This document shows, in pieces, positions 43,371 through 51,678 of a DNA stretch of 64,000 nt. Where the stretch lies: contig MKVQ01000043.1 of NCBI GenBank assembly GCA_001899635.1, positions 679,962-743,961 on the forward strand, in the 5' to 3' direction. A program made the translations under genes and the position numbers. Position 1 is the stretch's first letter. Every line of letters begins with the position of its first letter. The DNA is from Myxococcales bacterium 68-20. Lineage in GTDB: Bacteria > Myxococcota_A > Polyangia > Polyangiales > Polyangiaceae. The notes under the pieces are model-generated. The model was not told the origin of the DNA and made no database searches. It saw only the letters and a program-made list of their open reading frames with translations.

Positions 43371-44552
43371 TCAGCGCGCCGGCCGGCCGACCCAGGCACC
43401 GGCGCAGGCCAGCGCCCACGCGATGGGAGAGAACGCGAGCGCGAAGATCAACGCGACCGGCGCGGCCAACCCGAGCAGGATCAGCGTGAAGAGGATCGCC
43501 AGGCCGGACGCGAGCGCAGGCTCGAGCAACGTCGGCAGGTTCGACGCCCGGGCCACGAGGTAGCCGCTGATCGGGAACGCGAGGAGGAGGCCGGCTCCGA
43601 GCAGCGCGACCGGCGCCGTCGTGCTCACGTCGTGCTCGTCGACGACGGAGAAGTCGACGTGGGCCCAGTGCCCGAACGCGACCGAGAGCCCGAGGCCCAC
43701 CGTCATCACGCCCACGGTGACGAGCGCGCCGAAGAGGATCCAGCGGAGCGTGATCGGGTGCCCCTCGCGGCGCATCGCCTCGCGCACCGATCGGAGGCTC
43801 GGCGGTCCCGACACGACGTACAGGGACGAGACTCGTTCGAGGAGCACCGACGTGCGCGAGCCGCGCTCGGCGATCACCTGCTCTGCCCGTGCGCGCAGGT
43901 CGCGGATCGCGAAGATCGTGGGAACTCCCATCGCCAGAAGGAGCGGGAGCGTCCCCACCAGGGCCCCCGGCCCGCGACCGTAGACGAGATGCACATAAAG
44001 GCCGTGCGCTGCAGTCGCGGCGAGCCAGGCGGCCGGGAAGATCGCGCCCGGGCGCTTGGTGCGCTTCGCGCGACCGAGCGCATAACCCCAGCTGCACGCG
44101 AAGAAGACATGCGCCGGAAGGGCGAGCGCCGTGCGAGCGAGCCAGATCCATCCCGCCGGATGCTCGCGCAGCATCAGCGCGTTCTCGATCGTCGCGAAGC
44201 CGAGCGCGGCGGCAGACGCGTAGACGAGACCGTCGATCGGCTCGTCGAAGTACTTCGACCGGAACGCCGGCCACATCGCGGCGACCTTCGCTGCCTCGCG
44301 GATCGGAGCGGCGAACCCAAAAAGAAAGAGCACGCTCCCCGCAGTCGCGACCGGCGCGTTCGCTTCGAGCCCGGTCCACGTCGCGGCCCGGACCTCGAGG
44401 AGCGCGGTCACCATCTTCCCGGTCCCGCCGAAGACGTAGACGAGGAGCACCAGCCAGAGCGGCTCGCGGCGCCGATCCGACAGATAGATGACGAGAAGGA
44501 GAAGCAGCGCGGGGACGAGCGACGGCCCGATCCAGCGCATCCACGCAAACAC
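43371..44552 (-). CDS. PrsW-family intramembrane metalloprotease
   Basis: Integral membrane protein of 393 aa with about ten hydrophobic helices. Family motifs: PIREAAKV (the Glu region), ALGFATIENALM (E-N pair), LPAHVFFACSWGYALG (His with conserved Gly) and AAHGLYVHL (second His). PrsW proteases cleave anti-sigma factors in the membrane in Bacillus and Clostridium. Here the substrate is unknown; the one-pass protein at 5004-5732 is a distant and speculative option. The first motif has one Glu rather than the usual E-E pair, so activity needs checking. A 260-bp gap before rpsT has no gene. Confidence 0.85.
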   Translation of the reverse strand: MFAWMRWIGPSLVPALLLLLVIYLSDRRREPLWLVLLVYVFGGTGKMVTALLEVRAATWTGLEANAPVATAGSVLFLFGFAAPIREAAKVAAMWPAFRSKYFDEPIDGLVYASAAALGFATIENALMLREHPAGWIWLARTALALPAHVFFACSWGYALGRAKRTKRPGAIFPAAWLAATAAHGLYVHLVYGRGPGALVGTLPLLLAMGVPTIFAIRDLRARAEQVIAERGSRTSVLLERVSSLYVVSGPPSLRSVREAMRREGHPITLRWILFGALVTVGVMTVGLGLSVAFGHWAHVDFSVVDEHDVSTTAPVALLGAGLLLAFPISGYLVARASNLPTLLEPALASGLAILFTLILLGLAAPVALIFALAFSPIAWALACAGAWVGRPAR

Positions 44553-44662
44553 GCGCGCAGCTTAGCGCGACCCTCGGCCGACGCGAACTTAGGGGTAGTC
44601 CTGAGCTCCGAGCCCGAGCGGCAGCCTCGACGAGCTCGGGCCTAGCCTCGCTTCACTTCGGG

Positions 44663-46651
44663 TCACGTGGCGCGCGCGGCGACGCCCCGCTCGAGCGCCT
44701 TCGTCGCCGCGGCCACGTCGACCCGCGCGTCGCGGACGGCGTCGAGCGAATCGGAGCGCGCCGCGCCGGGCGCCCGCGCCACCGCTGCCGCGAGCCCGAT
44801 CGACGCGAGCTCCACGCGGTCGAGCTCGTCCCAGTCGAGAGGGATCGCGACGACGACGGGCTCTCCGGCGCGGGCGGGGCACGGGGCGAACGGCGTCGTC
44901 ACCGAAGAGACGGCCTCGAGCTTCACGTGTGAAGCGACGCCCGCATTCATGGCGAGTTGCGCGAGGAGCGCTCCCAGCGGCGCCGCCGCTTGGGCAGGCG
45001 CGGCTCCGACGCCCACGACGACATCGACGGCGGATGCCCCCGCCGAGACGGGCGCCGACGGCAGGCCGATCTCGGCGGCGAGCGCGCGCACGCTCCGCGC
45101 GGCGGCAGCCACCTCGGACTTTTCGGCTCGATCGCGAGCGACGCTCACTCGCACCGCGACGAAGTCGGCCACGTCCGGACGATCTTCGACGAACGGCCCA
45201 TGCTGGATCGACGGGCAGCCCGCCTCGACCGCGAAGAGCAGGACGTCGAGCGAATCCACCACGAACCCGCGCTCCTCGCGCTTCCCCGCACGGATGTTCG
45301 TCGTGCGCACGAACTTCGGCGTCCACTTCGGAGGCGGCCAGAGCGCCGCGCCGGCGGGCCGAAGGAGCGAGCACACCCGCTCGCGCGCATGACGAAGAAG
45401 CGCCGGCGCGACGGCCTCGAAATAGGTGCAGAGCACATCTTTCGTCGTACCGTCGTGGAGGAGCACCGAAGACGGCGCCGTGACGTGGATGCGACGCGCT
45501 CGCGCCGGGCGGTCTCCGGCGACGCTCGACGGAGCGGACGTGGCCTTCGCGGCGGGCGCGGTCCGCTCCTCGCCGTCCTGCTCGTCGTTCGTCGACGTCA
45601 CGAGCGCCACACCGTCATCCGGCGCAGCCGTGCAGTCCTTCGGGCTCACGTCCGGCCGCACGCCGCGAAAGACCGGGAAGCGCAGGAAGCGCGCGCCGCT
45701 CGGGTCGACGGAGAAGCCGCCGTACCGTACGGACACGACGAGCTCCGGCAGGCAGTGATGCCGCTTCGGCTTCGGTGAGTACTTCCCTTCCGCTACGGGC
45801 TTGTCGACCTCGATCGGCAGGAGGCGCTCGAGGAGCATGTCGATCGTGCTCGCGTCGAGACCGCTGCCGACGCGGCCGCGGAACACGAGGCGGTCACCCT
45901 CGTAGGCACCGAGATCGAGGGCCCCGAGCCGCGCGCGATCGCTCTCACCTTCGGTCCACCCGATGACGACGAACTCCGCGTCGAGCTCGGCCTTGATCTT
46001 GAGCCAATCGAGCGAGCGCTCACCGGCCCTGTAGGAGGAGCCGAGCTTCTTCGCGACCACGCCCTCGAGACGATGCTCCCGGCAGAGGCGAAAGAGCTGG
46101 GCTCCGTCGTCGAAGGTCGGGTGACGGCGGACGAGACCGCCGGCGACGCCCTCGGCGGGAATGACGCGCGTGAGGATCTCCTTCCGCGCCTCGATCGGGA
46201 ACGCGCGGACGTCGTACGGTCCGATCGCGAGCACGTCGAACACGACGTACACGACGGGGACGGACGCCGGAGCCCGGCCACCTCGCTTGCCGAGACCTGC
46301 CTGGATGCGATGACCGAGCCGCTGGAAGTCCGGCCGCCCCTGCTCGTCGAACGCCACGATCTCGCCGTCGAGGACGAGCCGCGTGTCGGCGAGCGTCCGG
46401 ACGGCGTCGGCGATCTCGGCGTAGCTGTCCGTCGCGTCGCGCCGCTTGCGGTACGAGAGCGTGACCCGATCGCCCTTCTTGTCGGCGATGATGCGGACGC
46501 CGTCGAGCTTGAGCTCGAACAGCCAGCCCTCGCGGCCGAGGACCTTCGAGCCCGCTTCTTCACGTTCGCAGAGCATCGGCACGAGCTTCGTGCCGTCGAG
46601 CCCGCCGGGTCGCGCGCCCAGGTACTCGGCGAGCTCCTCCCCCGGCGTCAT
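44663..46651 (-). CDS. ATP-dependent DNA ligase with degenerate LigD polymerase-like domain
   Basis: Protein of 662 aa. The N-terminal about 310 residues form an ATP-dependent ligase: nucleotidyl-Lys48 in LFELKLDGVR, LVLDGEIVAFD, VVYVVFDVLAIG, LEGVVAKKLGSSY and LDWLKIK, then an OB-fold. After a linker, residues about 405-560 follow the order of a LigD primase-polymerase domain (YFEAVAPALLRHARERVCSL, RGFVVDSLDVLLFAVEAGCP, EDRPDVADFVAVRVSVA). The catalytic DLDP is replaced by VRVS and the K-T-S-G-G-K-G-L-H motif is lost, so polymerase activity is unlikely. No Ku gene is nearby. The role is probably end-joining or backup DNA repair; the C-terminal domain may be structural. Confidence 0.88.
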   Translation of the reverse strand: MTPGEELAEYLGARPGGLDGTKLVPMLCEREEAGSKVLGREGWLFELKLDGVRIIADKKGDRVTLSYRKRRDATDSYAEIADAVRTLADTRLVLDGEIVAFDEQGRPDFQRLGHRIQAGLGKRGGRAPASVPVVYVVFDVLAIGPYDVRAFPIEARKEILTRVIPAEGVAGGLVRRHPTFDDGAQLFRLCREHRLEGVVAKKLGSSYRAGERSLDWLKIKAELDAEFVVIGWTEGESDRARLGALDLGAYEGDRLVFRGRVGSGLDASTIDMLLERLLPIEVDKPVAEGKYSPKPKRHHCLPELVVSVRYGGFSVDPSGARFLRFPVFRGVRPDVSPKDCTAAPDDGVALVTSTNDEQDGEERTAPAAKATSAPSSVAGDRPARARRIHVTAPSSVLLHDGTTKDVLCTYFEAVAPALLRHARERVCSLLRPAGAALWPPPKWTPKFVRTTNIRAGKREERGFVVDSLDVLLFAVEAGCPSIQHGPFVEDRPDVADFVAVRVSVARDRAEKSEVAAAARSVRALAAEIGLPSAPVSAGASAVDVVVGVGAAPAQAAAPLGALLAQLAMNAGVASHVKLEAVSSVTTPFAPCPARAGEPVVVAIPLDWDELDRVELASIGLAAAVARAPGAARSDSLDAVRDARVDVAAATKALERGVAARAT

Positions 46652-46661
46652 GACAGCGACG

Positions 46662-47465
46662 TCAGAGCCCGAAGTGCAGGCCGAGCCGCAGACCGCCGGC
46701 GAGCTGGAGCCCCGCGCTCGTCCCCGACTTCTGGTAGACGGGATCGTTCTCGATCGCGGTCCGTTGCTCCTGCGTGAGGCTCGCGAAGTTCGCGGGCTTG
46801 TCGACAGGCGGGCGATTGAGGAACAAGAAGTCGCCTAGGATGCCGGCGCCGACCGAGAAGAGCGGCGAGATGTAGTAGTCGAACGCGACGTCGAGGCCGG
46901 CGTTGAAGCCACGGATCGAGACGGCGTCGGTGGCCGCCGGCGTGCTCGTGTTCGTCGCGAGCCCGACATCGCCGAGGCGCCCGACGAACGAGTAACCGCC
47001 GTGCGCCCCGAAGAGGAGGTCGAACGAGCTCACCGGGATCTTCAGCCCGGCCTCGAGGTTGGCCTGCCACATGTTGAACGACGAGAGCGCGTTGTGACGG
47101 AGCCGCGCGCCGAGGACGAAGATGACGAACCGCACCCCGGCCCCGGCCGAGAACGCCGGCCCACCTGCGCTGCTCTTCTCGATCTGGAAGGACTCCGACG
47201 AGAACTGGGACATGTTGATGTACGAGCCGCCGAGGGACGCATCGAGCCAGAAGAGCTCGAAGTTGCGGCCGCTGTCCTTCTGCTCGGCCTCGTCCAGCTT
47301 GCGCGTCGTCTCGCTGTGCTGCTGCTGCTCGATCGTCGGCGAGGCGGAAGGAGAGCCGGGAGCAGACGGACTGATCGGAGCGGGCGGCGCGAGGCCCTGC
47401 GCAGAGGCGGTCCCGCACAAGAAGAGAATCGAAGCACACCCGAAGAGACCGTGAAGACGGCGCAT
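46662..47465 (-). CDS. outer-membrane beta-barrel protein
   Basis: Protein of 267 aa with signal peptide LFGCASILFLCGTASAQG. After a Pro/Ser/Gln-rich linker come alternating amphipathic strands with Gly-rich turns (GGSYINMSQFSSESFQI, AGAGVRFVIFVLGARLRHNA, DLLFGAHGGYSFVGRLGDVG) and a C-terminal strand LRLGLHFGL. It is 10 bp upstream of the ligase gene and 5 bp downstream of yacG on the same strand, so it may be cotranscribed. No specific function is recognised. Confidence 0.82.
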   Translation of the reverse strand: MRRLHGLFGCASILFLCGTASAQGLAPPAPISPSAPGSPSASPTIEQQQHSETTRKLDEAEQKDSGRNFELFWLDASLGGSYINMSQFSSESFQIEKSSAGGPAFSAGAGVRFVIFVLGARLRHNALSSFNMWQANLEAGLKIPVSSFDLLFGAHGGYSFVGRLGDVGLATNTSTPAATDAVSIRGFNAGLDVAFDYYISPLFSVGAGILGDFLFLNRPPVDKPANFASLTQEQRTAIENDPVYQKSGTSAGLQLAGGLRLGLHFGL

Positions 47466-47470
47466 CGCGG

Positions 47471-47695
47471 TCAGTGTCGCATATCCTTGGGGGTTTTCGA
47501 GGCGGCATCGGACGAGCCGTCCGATGCTCCAGCGTCGTCGTCCTCGTCGAGCTCCGAGTCAGGGACCGGGATGCGATACTCCTCGTTCATCCACTTCCCG
47601 AGGTCGATCGTCTTGCAGCGCGTAGTGCAGAACGGAAAGCTCGGATTGACGGACCGCGGCGCGGCCTCGGCGTCACAGATCGGACACTTCGCCAT
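47471..47695 (-). CDS. yacG: YacG-family zinc protein (DNA gyrase inhibitor)
   Basis: Small zinc protein of 74 aa. The four-Cys knuckle is MAKCPICDAEA ... PFCTTRCKTIDLG, followed by KWMNEEYRIP. This matches YacG, which in E. coli binds GyrB and inhibits gyrase. The tail is acidic (DSELDEDDD) and longer than usual. The start ATG follows a normal spacing. It sits upstream of the barrel gene. Confidence 0.93.
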   Translation of the reverse strand: MAKCPICDAEAAPRSVNPSFPFCTTRCKTIDLGKWMNEEYRIPVPDSELDEDDDAGASDGSSDAASKTPKDMRH

Positions 47696-47799
47696 CGCTG
47701 GCTCTCATAGCACCAGACGTCCACACGACCGAGCCGAGTCGCGCTCACCCGTCGATCGGGCGGGCGCGACTCGACGCGCGGTGTTCGTGAGCTACGCGC

Positions 47800-50154
47800 T
47801 CACTCCGCCGGGACGGCCTCGGCGACCTCGGTCGCCGGAGCGGCCGTGGCCGTGACGCCCGACTCCGCCTCGACGATGCAGCTCTGCTCGAGCAGCTCGG
47901 CGACGTCCATCTGCTTGATGCGCTCCTCGAGGCTCTGGCTCTTGAGGCCGTCGGTGAGCATCGTCATGCAGAACGGGCAGCCGCTCGCCACCGTCTTCGC
48001 GCCGGTGTCGACGAGCTGCAGCGTGCGCTTCACGTTCACGCGGTTCTGGTTCTGCTCCTCCATCCACATCTGCGCGCCGCCGGCGCCGCAGCAGAGGCCG
48101 CGCGTCTTCGTCCAGTACTCCGGCTCGACGAGCTCGACGCCCGGGATCGCCTTGAGGATCTCGCGCGGCGAGTCGTAGATGTCGTTGTAGCGACCGAGGT
48201 AACAGCTGTCGTGGTACGTGACGCGACCGACGACGGGCTTCTTCGGGACGAGACGGCGCTCCGCGAGCAGTCCGCAGAGGTAGTCGGTGTGGTGGACGAC
48301 CTCGAGCTTCGCGCCGAAGTCGGGGTACTCGTTCTTCAGGGTGTTGAAGCAGTGCGGGCAGGCCGTCACGACGGTCTTCATGCCGCCCTGCTCCTTGTAC
48401 GTGTTCAGCACCGCGGCGTTGCCCTCGGCGAGCATCGCGAAGAGGAACTCGTTGCCGGCGCGACGGGCCGGGTCACCCGTGCACGACTCCTCCTGGCCGA
48501 GGATCGCGAAGTCGACGCCCGCCTGCTGGAGGAGCTTCGCGGTCGCGCGTGCGACCTTCTTGGCGCGGTCGTCGTAGCTCGCCGCGCAGCCGACCCAGTA
48601 GAGGACCTCGGCATCGGGCTTCTCGGCGAACGTCTTGACGCCGAGGCCGTCGGACCACGCCGCGCGATCCATGCGCGAGAGGTTCCACGGGTTGCCGTTG
48701 ACCTCCATCGCCTGGAACGGCTTCTGGAGCTCGTGCGGGAACTCGTTCTGGATCATGACGAGGTTGCGCCGCATGTCGACGATCTTGTCGACGTACGAGA
48801 TGAGCACCGGGCACTGCTCCTCGCAGGCGCGGCAGGTCGTGCATGCCCAGATCACGTCCGGGTGAACGACCTCCGGAACGAGGTTCACCGGCTTGTACTT
48901 GATCGGATGCTTCGCGCCCTCCGCCTCGTCGGCTCGGGCCTCGATCTCGATCGCCTTGGCGCTCGCCGACTCTCCCTCTGCTTGGTCGGCAGCCGCGGCG
49001 GCAGCGCCGTCGAGCCCGGGGCCCCAGCGCATCTCACGCTCCACGAGCTCGGGCTCGTGATCGTACATGTGATCGCGGAGAGCGAGCGTGAGGTGTTTTG
49101 GCGAGAGGATCTTGCCGGTCTTGTGCGCCGGGCAGTTGTCCGAGCAGCGGCCGCACTCGGTGCACGTGTAGAAGTCGAGGACGCTCTTCCACGAGAGATG
49201 CTCGAGCTTCGCGATGCCGATGTCGGCCATCGTCGGATCGGGCATCTCGGAGGCGGCCATCATCTTCTCGCCGAGCTTTTCGGCGTTCTCCGCCATCGGC
49301 TCGAGACGACCGCGCGGCTCGAGGTCCTTGAAGAAGACGTTCGGAATCGCCGTGATGACGTGGAAGTGCTTCGAGTGCGGGAGCAGGTTGAGGAAGACCA
49401 GGACGAGCGTCGAGTGCGTCCAGAAGCCGATGTGCGCGAGCGTCACGAGGACGGCCGGGGTTACACGGATCTTCGTGAGGAGCGTCGCGACCGCCGAGCC
49501 CGCCGGCGCCGGGAACGGCGAGAACTCGGCGTGCACCTCGTAAACCGGCGGGAGCGGCGCGATCACCCTCGCCATGCTCGCGCAGAGATCGGGCGCCGCC
49601 GCGAGCTGCGCCGAGACGCCGGGAGCGCACCGCTCGGCGTGCCGATGAACGAGCACGAGCGCCGCGCCGTCGTAGAGGACGTCGGCGATCATCATCGTCG
49701 CGATGATCCCGAGGATGAGCAGGCCCTCCCAGTGAAGCGTCATGCGCTTCTGGGGCTTGATCACGCGGAAGTAGACGAAGACCGAGACGCCCGTGAGGAC
49801 GAGCACCGCGACGATGTCCTTCGCGAACTCATAGACCTTACCGAGGGGCTGCGACGATCCGAGGATGAACAGGTTCCACGACGGATCGAGACCACGTCCC
49901 AGGAGGATGATCGTGCGAACCGTGAGGACCACGAACCCCACGAAAATGAGCTTGTGAGCCCAACCCGTGGGTTGGTAGTAGCTCATCTTCTCCTGCGCGA
50001 ACGCGTACCGGAACACCGCCGCGAGACGCTCGGGGATGCGATCGAACCGGTTCACGAACCGTCCGAGACGCAGAAGCTGCCACCGCCGGATCGCCGACCA
50101 GGCGAACACCACGAGGGCGGTGACGATCACGATGAGCATGGCGGTCGGGTTCAT
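47800..50154 (-). CDS. membrane-bound Fe-S oxidoreductase (HdrD/EtfD-like)
   Basis: Protein of 784 aa. About six N-terminal membrane helices form a NarI-like heme-binding region (LIFVGFVVLTVRTIILLG, LLILGIIATMMIADVLYDGA). Two [4Fe-4S] ferredoxin motifs follow: CTECGRCSDNCPAHKTGK and CTTCRACEEQCPVLI. Two CCG domains come next (WVGCAASYDDRAKK with CPHCFNTLKNEYPDFG; HDSCYLGRYNDIYDSP with GLCCGAGGAQMW). This architecture matches membrane Fe-S oxidoreductases that pass electrons from ETF or a thiol donor to quinone (HdrD/EtfD family). An Ala/Glu-rich insertion separates the Fe-S motifs. No ETF genes are adjacent. Confidence 0.92.
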   Translation of the reverse strand: MNPTAMLIVIVTALVVFAWSAIRRWQLLRLGRFVNRFDRIPERLAAVFRYAFAQEKMSYYQPTGWAHKLIFVGFVVLTVRTIILLGRGLDPSWNLFILGSSQPLGKVYEFAKDIVAVLVLTGVSVFVYFRVIKPQKRMTLHWEGLLILGIIATMMIADVLYDGAALVLVHRHAERCAPGVSAQLAAAPDLCASMARVIAPLPPVYEVHAEFSPFPAPAGSAVATLLTKIRVTPAVLVTLAHIGFWTHSTLVLVFLNLLPHSKHFHVITAIPNVFFKDLEPRGRLEPMAENAEKLGEKMMAASEMPDPTMADIGIAKLEHLSWKSVLDFYTCTECGRCSDNCPAHKTGKILSPKHLTLALRDHMYDHEPELVEREMRWGPGLDGAAAAAADQAEGESASAKAIEIEARADEAEGAKHPIKYKPVNLVPEVVHPDVIWACTTCRACEEQCPVLISYVDKIVDMRRNLVMIQNEFPHELQKPFQAMEVNGNPWNLSRMDRAAWSDGLGVKTFAEKPDAEVLYWVGCAASYDDRAKKVARATAKLLQQAGVDFAILGQEESCTGDPARRAGNEFLFAMLAEGNAAVLNTYKEQGGMKTVVTACPHCFNTLKNEYPDFGAKLEVVHHTDYLCGLLAERRLVPKKPVVGRVTYHDSCYLGRYNDIYDSPREILKAIPGVELVEPEYWTKTRGLCCGAGGAQMWMEEQNQNRVNVKRTLQLVDTGAKTVASGCPFCMTMLTDGLKSQSLEERIKQMDVAELLEQSCIVEAESGVTATAAPATEVAEAVPAE

Positions 50155-50310
50155 GGCTGATCCTCGACATATAGGGGCCTGGCCCCTTGCGTCAATCTCG
50201 GGCTTCGAATGCTCCCGCTTTCGGAGGCTCGGAGCGCCCGTCTTTCATGCGGGGTCCGAACGGATCCGGACCGTGCTCGGGGCACGACCGATGCAGCCCT
50301 CCGCAGGGAA

Positions 50311-50916
50311 ATGCCGCCGACGGACCGCGCCATCCTCCGGAACCTCATCATCGTGATGATTGTGAGCACCGGCGGAGGCGTGGCACTCGGGACAAGTTGC
50401 CTCGGGCGTGACCGAGCGCGACCTTCGCCGAGCGCGGCCCTCGAGAAGAGCGGCACCCCGGCCCGTGCCAGCAGCGCTCCGGCATCACCCGTCGGGCCGA
50501 CCACGATCATGTCGGCGCAGATCAATCGCGGTCGACCTCCGGTCGGAATGCCGCCGCAGCGGATGGCCGAGCCGCCCGACGTTTTCGAGCCATCCTTCCC
50601 GCATTCGCCCATGCCGACTCCGATGTTCCGCGGCGGCTCCCCCGCCCCGATGCCGATGGCCTCTCCGCCGCCGAACACCGGTCCGCTCGGGACGCAGCAC
50701 CCGGGCGCGATGCCTCCTTCGCCGGGCGTCGTGCCGCCCGCGACGGTGCAGCCGTCACCCCATCGCACGCCGCCCCAGGGGCTCGGAGCGGGCGCCGCTC
50801 CACTCGTGACCGAGCCGCCGCCGTTCTCGGCGAGCGCGCCCGCGCCGAGAGGCGAGGCTGGCGCGGGTTCGTTCGCGCCCGAGCACCCGCCGCAGCCCGT
50901 GCCGCCACCGCACTGA
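50311..50916 (+). CDS. Pro-rich single-pass membrane protein
   Basis: Protein of 201 aa from ATG 50311. After a short cytoplasmic end (MPPTDRAILRN) there is one hydrophobic helix (LIIVMIVSTGGGVALGTS) with a Cys after it that could be lipidated. The remaining about 160 residues are low-complexity Pro/Ala/Ser/Gly, ending HPPQPVPPPH. It has no recognised domain. Pro-rich exported tails of this type may span the periplasm or bind other envelope proteins. It is divergent from the Fe-S oxidoreductase and convergent with the next lipoprotein gene. Confidence 0.65.
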   Translation: MPPTDRAILRNLIIVMIVSTGGGVALGTSCLGRDRARPSPSAALEKSGTPARASSAPASPVGPTTIMSAQINRGRPPVGMPPQRMAEPPDVFEPSFPHSPMPTPMFRGGSPAPMPMASPPPNTGPLGTQHPGAMPPSPGVVPPATVQPSPHRTPPQGLGAGAAPLVTEPPPFSASAPAPRGEAGAGSFAPEHPPQPVPPPH

Positions 50917-50928
50917 CGCGCGCGCCGT

Positions 50929-51522
50929 TCAGAGCTCGAACGAGAAGCCCTGCTTGTCCTGCCCCTGACCAGGCGACAACGCGAGGTCCATCGCCCACGT
51001 GCGGCTGCCGACGCGCGCCGAAAGGTGCACCTTCACCGGGAGCTCGGCGTTGCGCGGGTCGACGAGCTTGACCTCGACGACATAGCGTCCGCGCACGGGC
51101 TCGGTGCCGTCGAAGTAGACGTTCTCGACGTTCTGCTGGTGACAGCCGTCGTCGGGGCAGTTCTTCTCGAGCAAGAGCCCCGACGGCGTGCTGCGATTGC
51201 TCTTCGTCACGCGCGCGCCGTTGGGATCCATCACGCTCAGATCGACGTCTGCCGGGCTGTCGCCCCACGCGATCATGAACTGGAGGACGCCGGTGCCGAC
51301 CCCGCACCCTTCGTCGATGACCCCGTTGCAGTTGTCGTCGTTCGCGTTGAAACAGAGCTCGGGGCCCGTCGGCGTACAGCCGGCAGTCACGACGACGCCT
51401 TCGCTCGCGGAGAGGTTCTTCGCGACCACGTTCGCGCCAGGCGATGCCGCGCCGGGAGACGAGGGACCACACGCGACGATCATGACGGCGGCGAGGGCAG
51501 ACATAGCGGGCAAGAGGCGCAT
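50929..51522 (-). CDS. MopE-motif lipoprotein
   Basis: Lipoprotein of 197 aa; ATG 51522 gives signal peptide MRLLPAMSALAAVMIVAC with Cys about residue 18. A Cys-rich metal-binding motif follows (PELCFNANDDNCNGVIDEGC), the D/N-rich loop seen in MopE-like and other myxobacterial secreted proteins. A beta-sandwich domain comes next (FMIAWGDSPADVDLSVMDPN, VRGRYVVEVKLVDPRNAELP). It is likely surface exposed with bound Ca or Cu; the function is not known. The same D-V-D-L-S-V-x-D-P-x-G segment occurs in pre-peptidase-like domains. Confidence 0.85.
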   Translation of the reverse strand: MRLLPAMSALAAVMIVACGPSSPGAASPGANVVAKNLSASEGVVVTAGCTPTGPELCFNANDDNCNGVIDEGCGVGTGVLQFMIAWGDSPADVDLSVMDPNGARVTKSNRSTPSGLLLEKNCPDDGCHQQNVENVYFDGTEPVRGRYVVEVKLVDPRNAELPVKVHLSARVGSRTWAMDLALSPGQGQDKQGFSFEL

Positions 51523-51678
51523 CGCTCGCGCGTTCTTATCACGCCGGGCTCCTGCTGGAGGCCGTAGTCGCGATGGACGCGATGGGCCTCGTCGCTCCAT
51601 GTGCATCCGCGCGCGTGCCTCCGAGCGGTTGACCGCTCGGAGACGACGCGGTGATGCGTGAGGTGCGACCGAGGACGC

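Noticed and set aside
48211-50160. A plus-strand open frame of about 650 codons
   Set aside because: It mirrors the Fe-S oxidoreductase gene, whose Cys motifs are clearly real.
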